Source of the DNA: Platerodrilus igneus
Taxonomy: Eukaryota > Arthropoda > Insecta > Coleoptera > Lycidae
Direction of reading: 5' to 3'
Length of the DNA: 64,000 nt
Assembly: GCA_036346225.1 (NCBI GenBank)
Contig: JARFIW010001490.1
Location: forward strand, 620,001 to 684,000
Below, in pieces: positions 9,973 through 22,900 of this stretch (within the stretch, counting starts at the first letter, position 1; the number at the start of each line of letters is the position of its first letter). The position numbers were made by a program, and so were the translations under genes. The notes under the pieces are model-generated. The model searched no databases. It saw nothing but the letters and a program-made list of their open reading frames with translations, and had not been told where the DNA came from.

Positions 9973-11885
9973 AACATTTTCAAATGTTACGTTTGTGAAT
10001 ATAATTTCAATAAGAATTTTAATAAATAAACCCCAATATTTGCAATACACCTTGTAGTGCCCACTATACAATTGGTATGGTTAATACGTTGAGACAAAAT
10101 AATTATATCACAACAATTAAGCCAGCTGTTGTTTACAACATTTAACTTATATCCTTAAACGATTTAATGAAAATCAATTATCACATTTATAATGTAGATA
10201 AATAAATAAATTCATAAATAACATCACTATGAAATACGTAGTAATATGCACAGCCATCTGCCAAAAATATACGAAGATGAAGGTATCGAGTAAATATGAA
10301 CTGGTTCAGAATCGAAAAAGCACTTTAAGGTCGCTGTTTATCAAATCAACATGGCTTGCTTAGCGTCCTCGGACCTAAGAATTGCCATAGTCGGGACGGA
10401 AAATAGCGTCGAGAATGGTCGACGTGAGTATTTTAATTTGTAGTGGCAATGCAGAGAAATTGTTCGGTATTTTGTTTATCAATTAATACCATAATTCGTT
10501 TAACGTCTACCCTCAAGATAGTTAGCTTCGTTTCGTTCTTTTATTTTGAAGAATCGCCGTGTTGTATATATTTACGTCTATCTAGGATGTATAGAATTTC
10601 AAAATACCACAAATGCTCGGTACAAGATCGCAAGATTTTCACTTAGTTAAATTAAATAAATGTTTTAATTATTGGCGAAGAGATTTGGTCAAAGTGCAAA
10701 CAACGATAATTTGCTACGTAAACAGCACGACATCAATACTTATAACTGATTGGTATTACAGGTGTCAAACTGGATACTCGAGGTGCGTACTAGTTACACT
10801 TTTATTCGACAGATGTCTTTTGTCAACTACTTTTGTTCATTTTATAACAGTGGTATAATAACCTCTAATGTGACTAAGAATATTTCATAAATTGAAAGTG
10901 AATTTAAAATTTAGGAGCAAGGAATATTTCACATTGATTAAATTAGAGAATATTGATCAATGCATTTAAATCTAAACATAGTTCTTGCTAATTTAAACAT
11001 AATTTGATATAACAGCTATCAAATAAAACTTTAAATTGTTTATTTCTTGTTATGATTAAAGAGGGACATTCTAGTACTCTTACAAGTTCATAAAGATGTG
11101 TTGTTTTCGTTTATGAAAATTTTATACCTCAACTTACTTAGATATGTAACTTGTATAAATAATGTTACTGATTTAAAATCTTTTGTCTAAGTATAATTTT
11201 TCCTCTTCTATCATCTGAGTAGGAAACGTTGTTCATTTACTTACTTTATTTATGAATTTTAAAATCTATTCAGTCAAATTGTAAGTAGTTAATGGATCCG
11301 ATTTCTACATGTCATAAATATTGTTGCATATTATTAGAACTATACGTTAAATTCCATTATTAATGTGAAATTTAAAATCAAGAAAATTACATATTCAATT
11401 TATAAATGCATAATTAAAGAAAGCTAAGTTATTTTTTTAAAGACTTTTTTTTAATATCTGAATTATAAATACGTTTAATTTTTTTGTAATAACATATAAT
11501 TTGTAAAAAGATATTATGTTACATTATACTTTTCTAAGAAACTGAACATTTTTATTTAAAACAACAAAAAAAGGTATAAAATTTTTAAGTATATAAAGAT
11601 ACTTTCCATATCATGTCATTTTGAAATATATTCGAGGAGCAAATTGCTGCCTCATGTGTTATATTATTAATCTTGTAATTTATTTCAAATATTTCATCGT
11701 TGTAGCCAATTTATGGGTTCTACATATCCCTTTTCTTCTGAATGTAGTGGCGCTCAATATTTAGTTTAAACTTTAATATCTATTCCCCCCTGAACCATGC
11801 TTTCTACAGCTTAGAGTAATGTCTACAACATAGCACCGGTAACACCATCTACCTGCAGAAGGTAAAACGGTAAAAGTGTTTCTGA
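9973..11885. other. Unidentified insertion within gypsy gag
   Basis: About 1.9 kb of AT-rich DNA separates the two gag segments. The short open frames at 10443-10858 show no recognisable domain. No clear terminal inverted repeats or target duplication could be fixed by eye, so its identity is open. Confidence 0.4.
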
Positions 11886-12720
11886 TGAGGTTTGTGCTGA
11901 ATCTTTGCCTTTGTTGGTTTACGTGTTAGTTGAATCTTAGTGGAAATGCGGGTTTCGTAAATTTTGAGTTAAATGTTAATCTCGGAAATTGTCTAAATTG
12001 ATTGCTAAAATTTGTGTTGTTAAAATTTGGGTTGTTGATTCGCAATATTTGTGCGTTAAATGGAGTAAATTTTGGTCGTGTAGATGTTTGTCTCACGGCT
12101 TGTATGCTTTTATCGGTGAATAGCTTTTATTTGCGTTAAGTTTATATAGTCGATTACGGTAATACATAACGTTTTCTTCTTTTATGATCATACTCATTGC
12201 CTCTTCTAAATTTTGGTAATGTTGGAATCTTATTTTGTCTGATAAGCGTTCTGGTAGTGCGTTTATTTAGGTATCCAATGCCATTTCGTCGTACATTTTG
12301 TCTTTAATAGTTGGATATTTTGTCGGTTTTTCAATTTTTAACGTTGTCAGAATTGAAATTTGTATGTCTTGACATTTCATTCCGAACTGATATGGGGATT
12401 AGTTACTTTCCATTTTAAGGTTTATTAAATTGCGGATTAGACATCTGATGTTGCGTTGGTCTCCGAAATATGCAATTAGTGTGCGTTTAAAATCTTCCCA
12501 TTGTTCAAGTTTATCTCGGCTGGCTATTAGCGTTAGTGCCCTTCCGGTCAGTTAACTTATAATTAGGCGTAAAATTAGAACATTACATTCGCAGTCCCTG
12601 GTTTATAGAAGGTTTTTAAAAATATTTCACACGCGGTACTAAAATTTACTTGTGGTGCTTGCTCTCCATTATATTAAGGGATTCTTTTGAGGTAAATCTT
12701 TATATGGAAACTCATGGTTG
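11886..12720 (-). pseudogene. Ty3/gypsy gag fragment
   Basis: Minus-strand reading gives gag-like sequence with the block LPERLSDKIRFQHYQNLEEA at about 12200-12265, typical of capsid C-terminal regions of insect gypsy elements. Many stops and shifts interrupt it (for example a stop at about 12268). It belongs with the protease-RT segment at 8150-9660. Confidence 0.6.
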
Positions 12721-13990
12721 TTAATGGTTGCTTACGGTTTTAATTAATATCAGGTTTTTGAATTTTATTTTTCGGTTTGGTTTGTTACTTTTAAGTTTGA
12801 ATTGTATTGGGTCATTTAAAGAGTCGATTCACTTATATTTTATACGTAGTTATCAATTGCTATAATCACCCTAAGGAATTTGTGCTTGGTAATGCCTAAT
12901 CAATTGCTGTAGTCTTGAATTTGTATATTTTATACGTCGCAGACGTTACAGTTGTGTGCGAATCCAGCTTTAATTTTCTGTAAGGTTTTATGTGGTTAAT
13001 AATTTCTTGCAATAATTGCGTTATAATTTGGAGGCTTTTATTTCAGTCCAGTAGTAGTTAAGTATTTGCTATAATTATCTTGTCAGATTTTGTATTAAAA
13101 GTATGTAAATACTTTCTTTATAATTATAAAATAAAAATGTCTAATTATAAAGTTTTAAGTCTCCTAAATGGTGTTGATTCAGTCAATAAATTGCATAAAT
13201 GTTTTGTTACAACTAAATACTTTCGAACTGAATCCAATTATAACTTTATAGTTGGATTTTTTGAATGATTTTTATTCAGTGATGGTTTTCGGTAATAATG
13301 GTATGAGAATTTGCGTTGTAAATTTGCACGCGTTGCCTAGTAAATCCTTTCAGTAATAATTACAAAATGCTTCTACAATCATACACTGAAGTGTTTAGTT
13401 TATAGAACTCGAAGGTTAAATTTTGAATAAATTGTTTCCGTAATTTAATTGCTATGATAAGAATTGCGTTTTATTTATACTTTAAGCTTCCGGTAATAAT
13501 ATTTGCTGTACATAAAATGGCAAAACTAATTGTGTTCTATATTTATACTTTAATTTCAGTTTTGCTAAATTAAATCGTTTTGTTTTGTATTAATAATTCG
13601 TAATAACCTTTGTATATAAATGCGTCTTATATAGTTCTCTTGTTTAAAATAAATTCTCGTGTTTAAAAATAAGTTTTCGTAGTAAATAAATAATTTTTTT
13701 TATAAATGGTATTAATTTGCGATAATAATAATTTAAAAAAGAATTCTGTACATGGAAAAATTTTTTACTAGCCTGCATTAATAATTTGTAAAGGAATAAA
13801 TTGGTTAGGATAAATAAACTTACATAATTTTTATCGTCGTTTTATCTGTCTTCTTTCTTTGGGCTTGGTCGATTTTTGTATACTTGTCCAAGTTTGTTTT
13901 CTTGGGCTCGGTTGATTTTTGTACCTTGTGCAAATTTGTTTGGTTTTCCCAGATCGGGAGTTGAAATTCTTGGTCCCCAGTTCTTTGATT
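12721..13990. other. AT-rich stretch, probable gypsy gag start and leader remnants
   Basis: There is no convincing reading frame. Loose iterations of TTTCRGTAATAATT-like words occur between 13020 and 13520. Position between gag and the primer-site-like sequence at 14016 suggests a decayed 5' leader. Confidence 0.35.
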
Positions 13991-14015
13991 TTTGGATTTG
14001 TAGTGCCTTTCTGCA

Positions 14016-14032
14016 TCCGCACGAGTGCGCCA
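14016..14032 (-). promoter_or_regulatory. Possible gypsy primer-binding site (tRNA-Ser type)
   Basis: The minus strand reads TGGCGCACTCGTGCGGA, resembling the TGGCGCAGTCG... site that pairs with the 3' end of tRNA-Ser in 17.6/297-type elements. Its orientation and place upstream of gag fit the minus-strand gypsy element. The 87-codon minus frame crossing it (13820-14083) is therefore read as leader, not a gene. Confidence 0.4.
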
Positions 14033-14450
14033 GTTGCGTTTTGGGCTTTGGTAGCTGCCCTTTTTAAAAAGTCTTCTTCCCAAAATTTTTGTAATAGATT
14101 TACTTATTTAACAGAAATTACACTAAGTCGAAATTTACTAATAATTGAATTTAAATTAGAGCGAGTAACCTAAGCAACCAACAATGTAAAAGCTGAAATA
14201 CTCAAAACTGACTGACTGGTTTTGGGGCTCTCGAGGTTATTATGTTGTGGCTGCCCCTCACATTTCCGTGCGAACTGCAGAGCTCATGCGTGCTTATTTC
14301 TTTATTCAACTCATTATACAATGTATCAATCTTAATTCTAATAATTGCTGTTTCTTAACCGTCTGTGACCTACTCCTACACTTACGTCTGGAATACAATG
14401 TTTTCACATCCCTTCTCACAACTTGCTTGTAAACTTTTATTAAACTTTTT
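14033..14450 (-). repeat. Possible remnant of gypsy 5' LTR
   Basis: This lies just outside the proposed primer-binding site on the minus strand, where a 5' LTR is expected. No second LTR exists in the window for comparison because the other end of the element is deleted, so this is inference only. Confidence 0.25.
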
Positions 14451-14559
14451 TTTTATTTATCCTTGAATTACAATGTTGCATCTAACTTAAATTTCTTAGT
14501 AATTTCTTAATAATTTCTATTTAATTATACATATATGGATTGGGGGATATGTAACTCGC

Positions 14560-15620
14560 GTAGGGAGCAGAGAAAGAGCTTAAGAAGCAAATTCAAAAAC
14601 TTATATACTTGCAGGTGAACACTTACGAACACCTACACGACTAAATAATTGAGGCAGAAATCGAGTTATAAACAGCCAAACAAAATGTAAATGCTCCCAA
14701 TTTTATAATACCAACACACACATACGCCATTGCTGTGGCCCAAAAACCAAAAGCTCCGAAACAAAACGCAACATCAAAAGCCATATCAAATCAAAACGCA
14801 ACCGTGTTCATAACGTCAAACTGTGGTGAAACGCCCAAACACATTAAAATTTTTAAAAACAGTAAACCCACTGAAGTACAAAATTAAAATTAAAAACATA
14901 ATTTAAACCATGAGACGCTAAAACAAACCCTGAATTGCGAAAAACCACGCAAGAGAAACCTTAGAAATCATATACGATTTCCAATGCTCCACCAGAAGGT
15001 ACTACATTGACCAGGAGACGAGTTTTTTTTGTTGCCTGAAAATTTAGAATTTTGCCGAACCCTTGCCGTTCCAGGCAAGGTATGGATCTTTAACGTGTGT
15101 GACAACACTCACACACGGGACCTCCATTTAACCTCTCATCCGAACGAGGATGTAATTTTTGTGAAAAATGCTCACCTGTCATTTTTCAAGCAGTCGGCCG
15201 TGTCGGGATTTGAACCCAGGACCTTGGGATCCGTAGTCTTACGCTTACTACATTGATCCACGGCAACGCCTATACGACATACCAACATACCTGAAGGATC
15301 AAAACGTAACAGATTTGATTTATACTCAAAATCTTGAAAACCTGATCAACAGAGAGGATTTTAATAGGGAGCTTCAACTTAGTTTGAAAACAGAACCGAA
15401 AAACAAACTAACTGACGCGTGTGGACACTGTGGGGAAGAAGACTACAAACACAAAAGGGCCCGCTGTCTTAAGTACGGACAACTCTCAGTATGCATTCCC
15501 TTGAAGACTGCTTCGACGCTCGTCGGTATAAACTACGTAGATCCCTCACTGGAATGCCTTTATTTACTTGGGACTTCTCTACTAGAAGCTTCACTTAGAA
15601 GAACCCATCTATAAAATATT
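14560..15620 (+). pseudogene. LINE ORF1 (gag-like) remnant, interrupted by a SINE
   Basis: Plus-strand reading gives broken ORF1-like sequence. A K/Q/A-rich section lies at 14700-14900. After the SINE comes a block resembling the IYxxP...LxxQNL...FxRELQLSxKTxPKN region of I/R1-type LINE ORF1 proteins (15315-15415), then a Cys-rich patch CGHCG...H....C near 15425-15470 that resembles a degraded CCHC knuckle (spacing C-x2-C-x6-H-x4-C rather than x4). Stops are frequent in the first half. Assignment to an I/R1-like LINE is tentative. Confidence 0.4.
15022..15263 (-). mobile_element. tRNA-derived SINE (copy 1)
   Basis: The minus strand starts with a tRNA-like head: CCGTG..., an A-box-like TGGATCAATGTAGTA, and B box GGTTCAAATCC (15206-15216), then ...CACGG, which can pair with the 5' end like an acceptor stem. 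A shared body follows, with GAGCATTTTTCAC, the CTCGTTCGGATGAGAGG word and CACACGTTAAA, and an A-rich tail near 15022. The body matches 61552-61849. It splits the LINE ORF1 remnant. Confidence 0.8.
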
Positions 15621-16100
15621 CTTTTCTTCACGAAGTATAGTATTAACCACCTTTACAATTTTATAATTGTAGATCTTTGTGATTGATATAAGCTCTTATT
15701 AACTTCAGTATACTTCTAGACTTCTTATTTTATTAAAATAAAATGCCAAGTAATGCAAAAAACACAACATCCATATAATTTTAAAAAATTTTTATTATTA
15801 CTATTCAAATAGGTACGTACCTATCTGGTTTCCCAAAAACAACCAGATTTTTCTTCATTAGCCTACTATTTACATAAGCATATCCAAAATACCTTATAAA
15901 CTAAAACACAGAAACTATATCTATAACACCACATTATTATAGTTAAGTTCAAGTTTTAAGAACACACATAATTAATTTCATTGTTTAAGATATCAAATAG
16001 TATATAATATGCTTTAAATGCTAATACAAGTTATTAAATTGATTTTCTGCTATATAATGACACTTTTAAGATACAGTGTAACGAATACAATTGCCTGCTT
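15621..16100. other. AT-rich spacer, no gene seen
   Basis: About 480 bp between the LINE remnant and the right inverted-repeat arm. No motif, repeat or frame was recognised. Confidence 0.5.
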
Positions 16101-17492
16101 CATAAATGTACACTTTTGTTCTAAATATTTATTTAACAAATATCCCTTATTAAACAGAAATATTAAATTCTTATTGTAGCAATATATTACCAATTTGTAC
16201 TTAGAGCTCCACCTATATCTAAGGACTTGAAATAAAATTTAAGTTTTCTTTTATCTGTGTATGTGTTGATACAATATTCCAATTCTGCGCGTGCTTAAAT
16301 AATAAAATTACCTCGTGGTCAAGGTTCATCATTTAACGTCCGAATGTAATCAGCTAAGCAAGTGTTAAAACGTGGGCCAGCAAGTTTTTATCAAACATGC
16401 CGTCCCAAAGATAGGTGAAATGGTGTCGACGTATACCATGGCATCAATGAGTAGTTGAATCGACCTAGTGTGACTGTGAAATAAACATCTTCTACGGTAG
16501 GTAAATAATTTTCAATCTTGCATCCAAATCATTTTTTTGATTCTTTTCAGCGCAAGTATAAAAATGTAGATACAATTTTGAAACGCAAATTTAATGCAGG
16601 TCCCGTATCTAAACAAGTTTTATGTTATACAGTATTGAAAAGCAAGCACGTATTGTATAAAGTATTGAAGCGATATCTGAAGTATATAATCGGTATGGAA
16701 CACAAGTACAATTTGTTGTTATGCTGTATTGAAAGTCCAAAGTCTCAAATGTTGCTATGGAAGCCGTGCTCGTGCACGCTATGCGCACCTGTTGTTGTAA
16801 GTACTCAAGATTGTTGACGAACTCTGATACCTAGCAGATTGTTAGTGGTGAGTCATCTCCAATTTTAATTCAACTTTTGTTTCACGGAACTATTATTGGA
16901 AATGTAATAATAATTTCTGTAAATTTTGTATGTTCATTTAAATTGGTACACGTAATTTTTGTAAATTTTATATGGTCATTTAAATTGGTACGCGTAATTT
17001 TTGTTCAGAATCTAGTAGTTAGATATTGCATAAATGTTCTTATGAACTCAAAGAAATTTCAATAAGATAACCTTATTTGAATTTACTAGGTTATATTAAA
17101 ATGTATTCGTATCTAAGCATGTGACAAGTTAATATTTGTTTGTCACATTATAAATTATAATATTTTTAGACAGTACACTTAAAGTACAGATTAGTTTAAA
17201 CCAAAAGTATTTTTGACCTTTGATTCCATCAATTAAGTTAATTAAAAATGTAGTTCTGTAATTTAAGGAAAGACAAAGTATTTAGTCAATTAAATGTAAA
17301 CTCAAATAGGATTCTATTTAGGTATCAAATACAAATTGTAGATTAATAACAAGAACACTATATTTCTTCTAGAGAACTATAATAAATTTACAATTATAAA
17401 ATTCATACAAATAATCAGAGACTATACCTAGACATTATTAAAAGTAGATATCTCAAAAGTTTCAGTACGTATAAAATTGTACAAATGACGTA
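16101..17492 (-). repeat. Right arm of giant inverted repeat
   Basis: The reverse complement aligns with 6666-8150. Examples: CTACGGTAGGTRAATAA near 16490, TTCTTTTCAGCGCAAGT near 16545, and GTACAAATGACGTA at the outer end. The ORF-like stretches at 16518-16817 and 16877-17065 fall inside the arm and are not supported as genes. Confidence 0.75.
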
Positions 17493-18450
17493 TATATTTT
17501 TTTTGTGAATCAATAGAAAGTGTAATAAGTTGTTTTAAAGCTTTTTTTCTTTGAAGTCAACAATAATTTTTCTATAGAAGCAAGCAACCATATTTATAAA
17601 ATTTTTGTAGTGAGAAAGGAAAGATTATTGGTATTGTATTTAAAAAATTTTGAGGTATAATCTTAACTAGGTAATCTTGTTAGAATTTATTTCTTTGTGA
17701 TAAATTGACTAGGCTCTAATGTAGCCCTAGCCCTAAAATGTCAAGAAGTGATTAAACTTTCAGATAGTATGAGATCGTCGTTCCAATTCCAGTTTGCAGA
17801 GTCACAAGTAAGTATTATATTTCTATGTTTTACTCGTTAAGGATATTTTTTCTTTTTGAAGATTTCCGTATTTTATCTTTGGATTGTTTCTCATTATAGC
17901 TATTATTAAGATACGGTGGCGTCCATTAAAAATTCTTTTATTATCGTATACCACCCTACGACCCTGGCTCATAGCTCTGCCCTAAGTTGAAGAAGCTTAG
18001 CTGTCTGGAAGATGTCTTTAGAGGGCCTTTTTATACTCAGAGCCATTTTCCATCCTCTTTACCCTGGGCTTAAACCTTATACAGGAACCCCTCATAATTT
18101 GTAGAGGCTCTGCCGCCTATAAGGTAGAGTAAATACACTATATATATCTATAGAGAAAAAATAATGTAACAAGAGTAACCCACGTAATATTACTACAACC
18201 GCCTCTAGATTCTCCAACTATCAGAAGAAGGCTTTTTCTTGAGTATACAACAAAAACATTGCTTTAATGTTACGTTTTCAATTGAAAATCATCGCACATA
18301 GGTATTAAATTTTATTAACTTTGATCTAAAGCTTAACAAATCTTTCAAATTTGTTTTTTAACAGTCGAAATAAGCCCCAAAGGCCAAAATTCACTACATA
18401 AAAGCTCCGACCATTTTAATATCTAATAAATTTTTACTCGTCTGCTTGAG
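17493..18450. other. Non-coding, with an LTR-like module near 17925-18060
   Basis: Mostly AT-rich. At 17928-18020 a GGTGGCGTCC...GCTCATAGCTCTGCCC stretch followed by GTCTGGAAGATGTC resembles the LTR module at 27040-27155 of the tandem array. It could be a distant relative's LTR fragment. Confidence 0.35.
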
Positions 18451-18459
18451 CAACTTTTT

Positions 18460-19910
18460 CAACTTTACATTCAAATAATTCACCAACCGTAAACCTGTTT
18501 CAATACGGATATAAATTTTAAATATGAACTTCTCTCTAGTTTTACTTCTAACCTATGTACATAATTTATTGTAAAACTAGTCTCTCCATTAAACAATCCC
18601 ACATGTTCGTCGAATAATTTACATAACTTTCCCTTTATTTTCTCCTCTACAAACCCTATCTGTTGCTCGTTAAAACTTTTCCAAATTCATTACATAAGCC
18701 TTACCTCATCCTGTCCTTTCAAAAGTCTATCCTTCACCCCTATCATATCGTTATCAATACACCAACTTCCTGTATACACCAACTTCTATGCTTTACATTC
18801 CTACTTTTAATATCCATCTGTTTATTCTTAGTTAGCCACTCCTATATTCTCATATTATTCTTTATCTCATGCCTTATACCCTTCCTACTATTTTTAGTAA
18901 CGATTCCTAATTGCATACTGTTCTTAATCTCATTTCTAACATTAGTTTGTTTATTTCTGTTAACCATTCTAATTCTTAATATGCTATCTTTAATTTCATT
19001 CCTAATATTTTAACTTATCTTAATAACCACTCCTAATCCTGTACTGCCTTTAATATTCATACACGTTCCCTAATCATCAATGGTAATCTCACATCCTCTC
19101 ATTCGGACTGCTATTCAAGCACCCATTTTCCGTTTAACATTTAAGAACTCTATACTTCTATCCTGCCTATCTTATTTTATCTCAAATCCTTCTATTAAAT
19201 CTACCCCTATTATAAATCCAGATACAACCATCAACTTTTTAAAAAAATCTACCTCGTCCAGCCTAGTATTTCGCAATATAACTAGTATCCTCGTAACCTT
19301 TTTCATCGTAGTTGAGCTTTGTCTCACCGCAGACAAGAAATTAATTCTTTTAATTCTACAAATTTTCCCTTTCTATAAATCCTAATGTTTTAAAATAATA
19401 TCCTCTTGCACCAGCGATAACTGTGTCCCTGTGCCTATTAATGCTGTATATACACAACACCCTAAATTAATATTAATAAATGGTAATTCATTTTTAAACT
19501 CGAACAACTTATCAACGAAACTAAAACTACTCTATGCCACTGAATGTAGTTTTCTAGTAGCTAATGATTTAGCGTTTTTTATAGGGTTCCTCATAAACCT
19601 TTGCTTTCTCTATAAAGTCCTCCTGTTCATTCCTAGTACCCCCCAGTCGTTACGTATCAGGCACTGTCGCCCCACCTCTTAGGTTTCTCGGCAAATTGCC
19701 TAGCTGTTTACGTTCTCTTTCTCCCTTCTGTTCATAATCACCCCTTGTATTCCCAAACTTCCTGTATGTCCTGTTACCCTTGCGCAGAGTGTCACGAAGT
19801 GACGCTTCTGACAGATCAACTGTTCTTTTAGATTGACAGTATCGAAAAGGGAACTCGGCCATTTTGCTCGAGTACAGCAGTTGCTAAGAGAAAAAGAAGA
19901 TGTTGACACT
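18460..19910 (-). pseudogene. Decayed LTR-retrotransposon pol fragment (protease to pre-RT linker)
   Basis: Minus-strand reading gives a protease-like block (LGCCIYTALIGTGTQLSLV) at about 19410-19465, in which the usual catalytic D of DTG is G, then IIGVDLIEGFEI near 19190. An open stretch at 18500-18680 reads KLCKLFDEHVGLFNG...NYVHRLEV, the linker that precedes the RT in Ty3/gypsy polyproteins. Upstream (19650-19909) a basic R/K/N-rich frame could be the end of gag. Reading frames are shifted and stopped repeatedly, and the RT itself is absent. The hydrophobic plus-strand frames at 18663-19385 are shadows of this. Confidence 0.5.
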
Positions 19911-22900
19911 TTTACGTAGCAGCTGATGTCTTAGAATAACTATATAGGACGGCGGTGGGTTCACGGTCGTTCTGGAAGTGGCCCGGGATGGAAAGTTTCC
20001 TCGGATTCCGTCCAGACGACAGGAAGAGAGGGTGAAGCGACAACGTGGTCACTGGCTATCGAATTCCATTAACGCTCATCGGTGGATTAATACGAAGAAT
20101 TGGAGGTCGCCCATATGGTGTATATTTAGTAGAAAAACATGACGTAAGCTTTTGGTTGGCAAATTTTTTATAGAGTTGGAGTATTATACGTACGAAATTC
20201 AGGTACTTGCAACCCTGATGAATACTGGAATCCATTCCCGGTAAGGGTTTCAATTCGTTTGTTTGGTTATGGTTGAAGCTTTAATATGAAGATTATAAAC
20301 TTTTAGAACTGCTCGTAAAGTTGCTTGAGATATTGCATTTAGTAAAAGTATAAATTTTGCAATTAGAATCTTGTATAAAAGATCGCAAGAAAAATCATGT
20401 TCCAATAGGTGTATATCAAATTCATTTTCTTGTTTGATGTTGTAATTAAAGTTTAATAAAAAGGAAAGGGAAACTTTGTTCCGCAGATGTAAATCGAAAT
20501 ATTTAAGGATACATGTGAGGCATACATGTGACCTTTATAAAAAAGTTTACAAAGTCCAATTCTAACAAAACGTATCTATTTATACTATGTCTGATGATTA
20601 GTAGATTTACTGTGTTATTTCTGCACCATGTCAAACTAAATTATTTTATTTAATTAATCTATATGATTTCGAATACTTTTTCTGTTACAAATACAACGTA
20701 CGAGAATTATTTGAAACTTATTGTGAACCAATCTAACAGATCTATTAATTTAGGTTATTAAAATTGTTTTTGTTCTTGAAAATAGTTTTAAATATCAAAA
20801 TTTCTTTATTTAAAGAGGAAGGTTATGAATCCTTATTTCATATGAAAAAATGATTTTACTTTTGAATAATATACTTGAGATTTTGTTAACATATACTGGA
20901 GAGAAAGAAAAGAATTACTTTAAATTGTATTTTCGGTGCAAAGCTCTAGGTTTTTTTACTTTCAAGTATTTAAATTAATAATGTTACCACTCGAGAAAAT
21001 AAAATTTGAGTAATGAAACTCGAGAGACACCCAAGCAGAGTTATGTTACAAAAGTGATGAAAATGATTTTTTTGAAACCCATTTTTAGGTATAACACATT
21101 TAGAGTGGTAATTTCATGCTGTTTAACTTAGGTGTATTGTTGTATTTCTTTTGTAGGACGCAAATTGTGTCTAGATTAAAATTTATTGTATTATTTTTAT
21201 TCAGGATCATCGCAACAGGCGTTGAAGTAGCTACTTTCAAGAGATTTCCAGAAATGTTGTTTGGTATAACTTGTATATTTGTTTAGATAGTCACTACAGC
21301 CTGTGGGTCTCTGCATCTTCTCACAGGATACTTTAGATATTTATCGTCCATATAGATGCGGTGACGCTTAATCTTCCCCCTTTTCGATTCCTGTTTATAG
21401 TTGAGATTACTTTACACCCACGCCCATTCTCATTGTTCACCTTTGGGGTAATTCCCAGACTAAGCCGTGAATATTGTAAAGCTCGTGAGTCTATTGGAAG
21501 TGATTACTTTAAGAATAATGTTTTATCAAATAAAAATCGCTTCACTGACGCCCAACGTCACAATCATAGTATTGGTGTGACCAAAAAAGGAAAGAAAACA
21601 GAGAATGATCACTTCAATCTCTATCACTTTATTAGTTAGGAGAAGTACGTCTTCTACTTTTAATTAATTAACCTTAAGGTAGCTCTTGCATCGAAGAATC
21701 TTTAATTTTCTCAGTACATTACAAAACCATAATTGCAACTCTGCATGGTCGATTTCCGAAATTGAATAAATCTTTACTCAACGTTACACATTGCTTGGTT
21801 TAGAAAATAATTAACTGCGAATGAATCCTTACAAGCAAGTTTCCGTTTATATACTAAAATTATTTCTATACGTCATTCTCGAGATTCTTCCGGATTTACC
21901 CGACCAATTAGTTTCATGAGTGATGCAATATTAACAAGAATTTACAACGCTCCCGCGCTTTAACGATCCAATTAATGTCAATGCATGATTTATGTTTTAT
22001 CATAAAACGTGCCATTTATATTTGTCAAATGCACGAGGTTAATGGTCACGCCTTATTCTATCTTATTGTAATACACAAAGCAATAAAACTGGCTAATCGT
22101 TCATTGCATTTTAATAGTAGGGCGAGTTCCTTGAATAGGACGTTTATTCATAACCGGATATTTAATGATTTAAAAAACATTTTTTAGTAATTGATGGCGT
22201 GCTGGTCTATTAATAGAGTGCCGGAAAATTCTAGAATATGGTTTTATTTTAAAACTCTTAAAATGAAGTTAAGTAATCTACTCACGGGAGTCAATTTAAT
22301 AGTTTGAAAGCACACAACTATTTTATGCTTTGCAAAAGTAAAAAGATTTGCATAGATTTGTATTCTTAACAATTGTAAATGCATCTTTATGCAGGAACAC
22401 TAATTATATAAATACTTGAAGCTCGCAATTACATTGCATCCTAATAAAGTATAGATTTCAGTATAATTACGTAATTAATTTAAGAATCAATTGCTTTCTT
22501 TATTCGTTGTAAATACAATGAGATTGATATTGTTTTACGTGGATGTACTAAATGTTTGTATTTATCTCTTAAAATAAAAATTTGTTTTTATTAAGTATAG
22601 AAGGCTGTATTTACATACACGGCTTAAAGTGTATATTCGTTTTACGACATTTTCTACATTCTGCACGGGATTTAATTAAATATGGGCGTCTTTCTGCGTT
22701 TTGTGATAACGTCAGTGCAATGTATGACTTTGAGTTTTAACGATAATGAAATACATTTATATTATGTAGAGTGAAGAAGTTAAATATTTGGAAATTTCAA
22801 TTTTTTCCTATTACTTCTTGTTGGAGTATGAGTTCAGTGTTGCTAACATAAAGAACTTTATCTTAGGTAGTTTTTATATTAACACAACTCCTATGAACAA

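Larger units (their letters stand above)
6666..17492. mobile_element. Giant foldback-like inverted-repeat structure (about 10.8 kb)
   Basis: Two long imperfect inverted arms (6666-8150 and 16101-17492) enclose fragments of a Ty3/gypsy element, a LINE ORF1 and a SINE. The outermost arm sequence is TACATCATTTGTAC on the left and, inverted, TACGTCATTTGTAC on the right. No transposase frame was seen inside. The left arm borders a TA tract and TATA follows the right arm, so no target duplication can be called. It may be an old foldback element that gathered later insertions. Confidence 0.6.

Noticed and set aside
13820..14083. 87-codon minus-strand gene
   Set aside because: It crosses a primer-binding-site-like sequence in the expected leader of the gypsy element and resembles no protein.
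6666..17492. Interpretation as a Maverick/Polinton DNA element
   Set aside because: Long inverted ends fit, but no polymerase B, integrase, ATPase or capsid gene is present; the contents are gypsy, LINE and SINE pieces.
18663..19385. Hydrophobic plus-strand frames suggesting membrane proteins
   Set aside because: They are antisense to recognisable protease and pre-RT linker sequence on the minus strand.
21546..21558. TGACGCCCAACGT as a primer-binding site of another LTR element
   Set aside because: No LTR end, second LTR or pol sequence could be tied to it; a short match in 5 kb of unassigned DNA.
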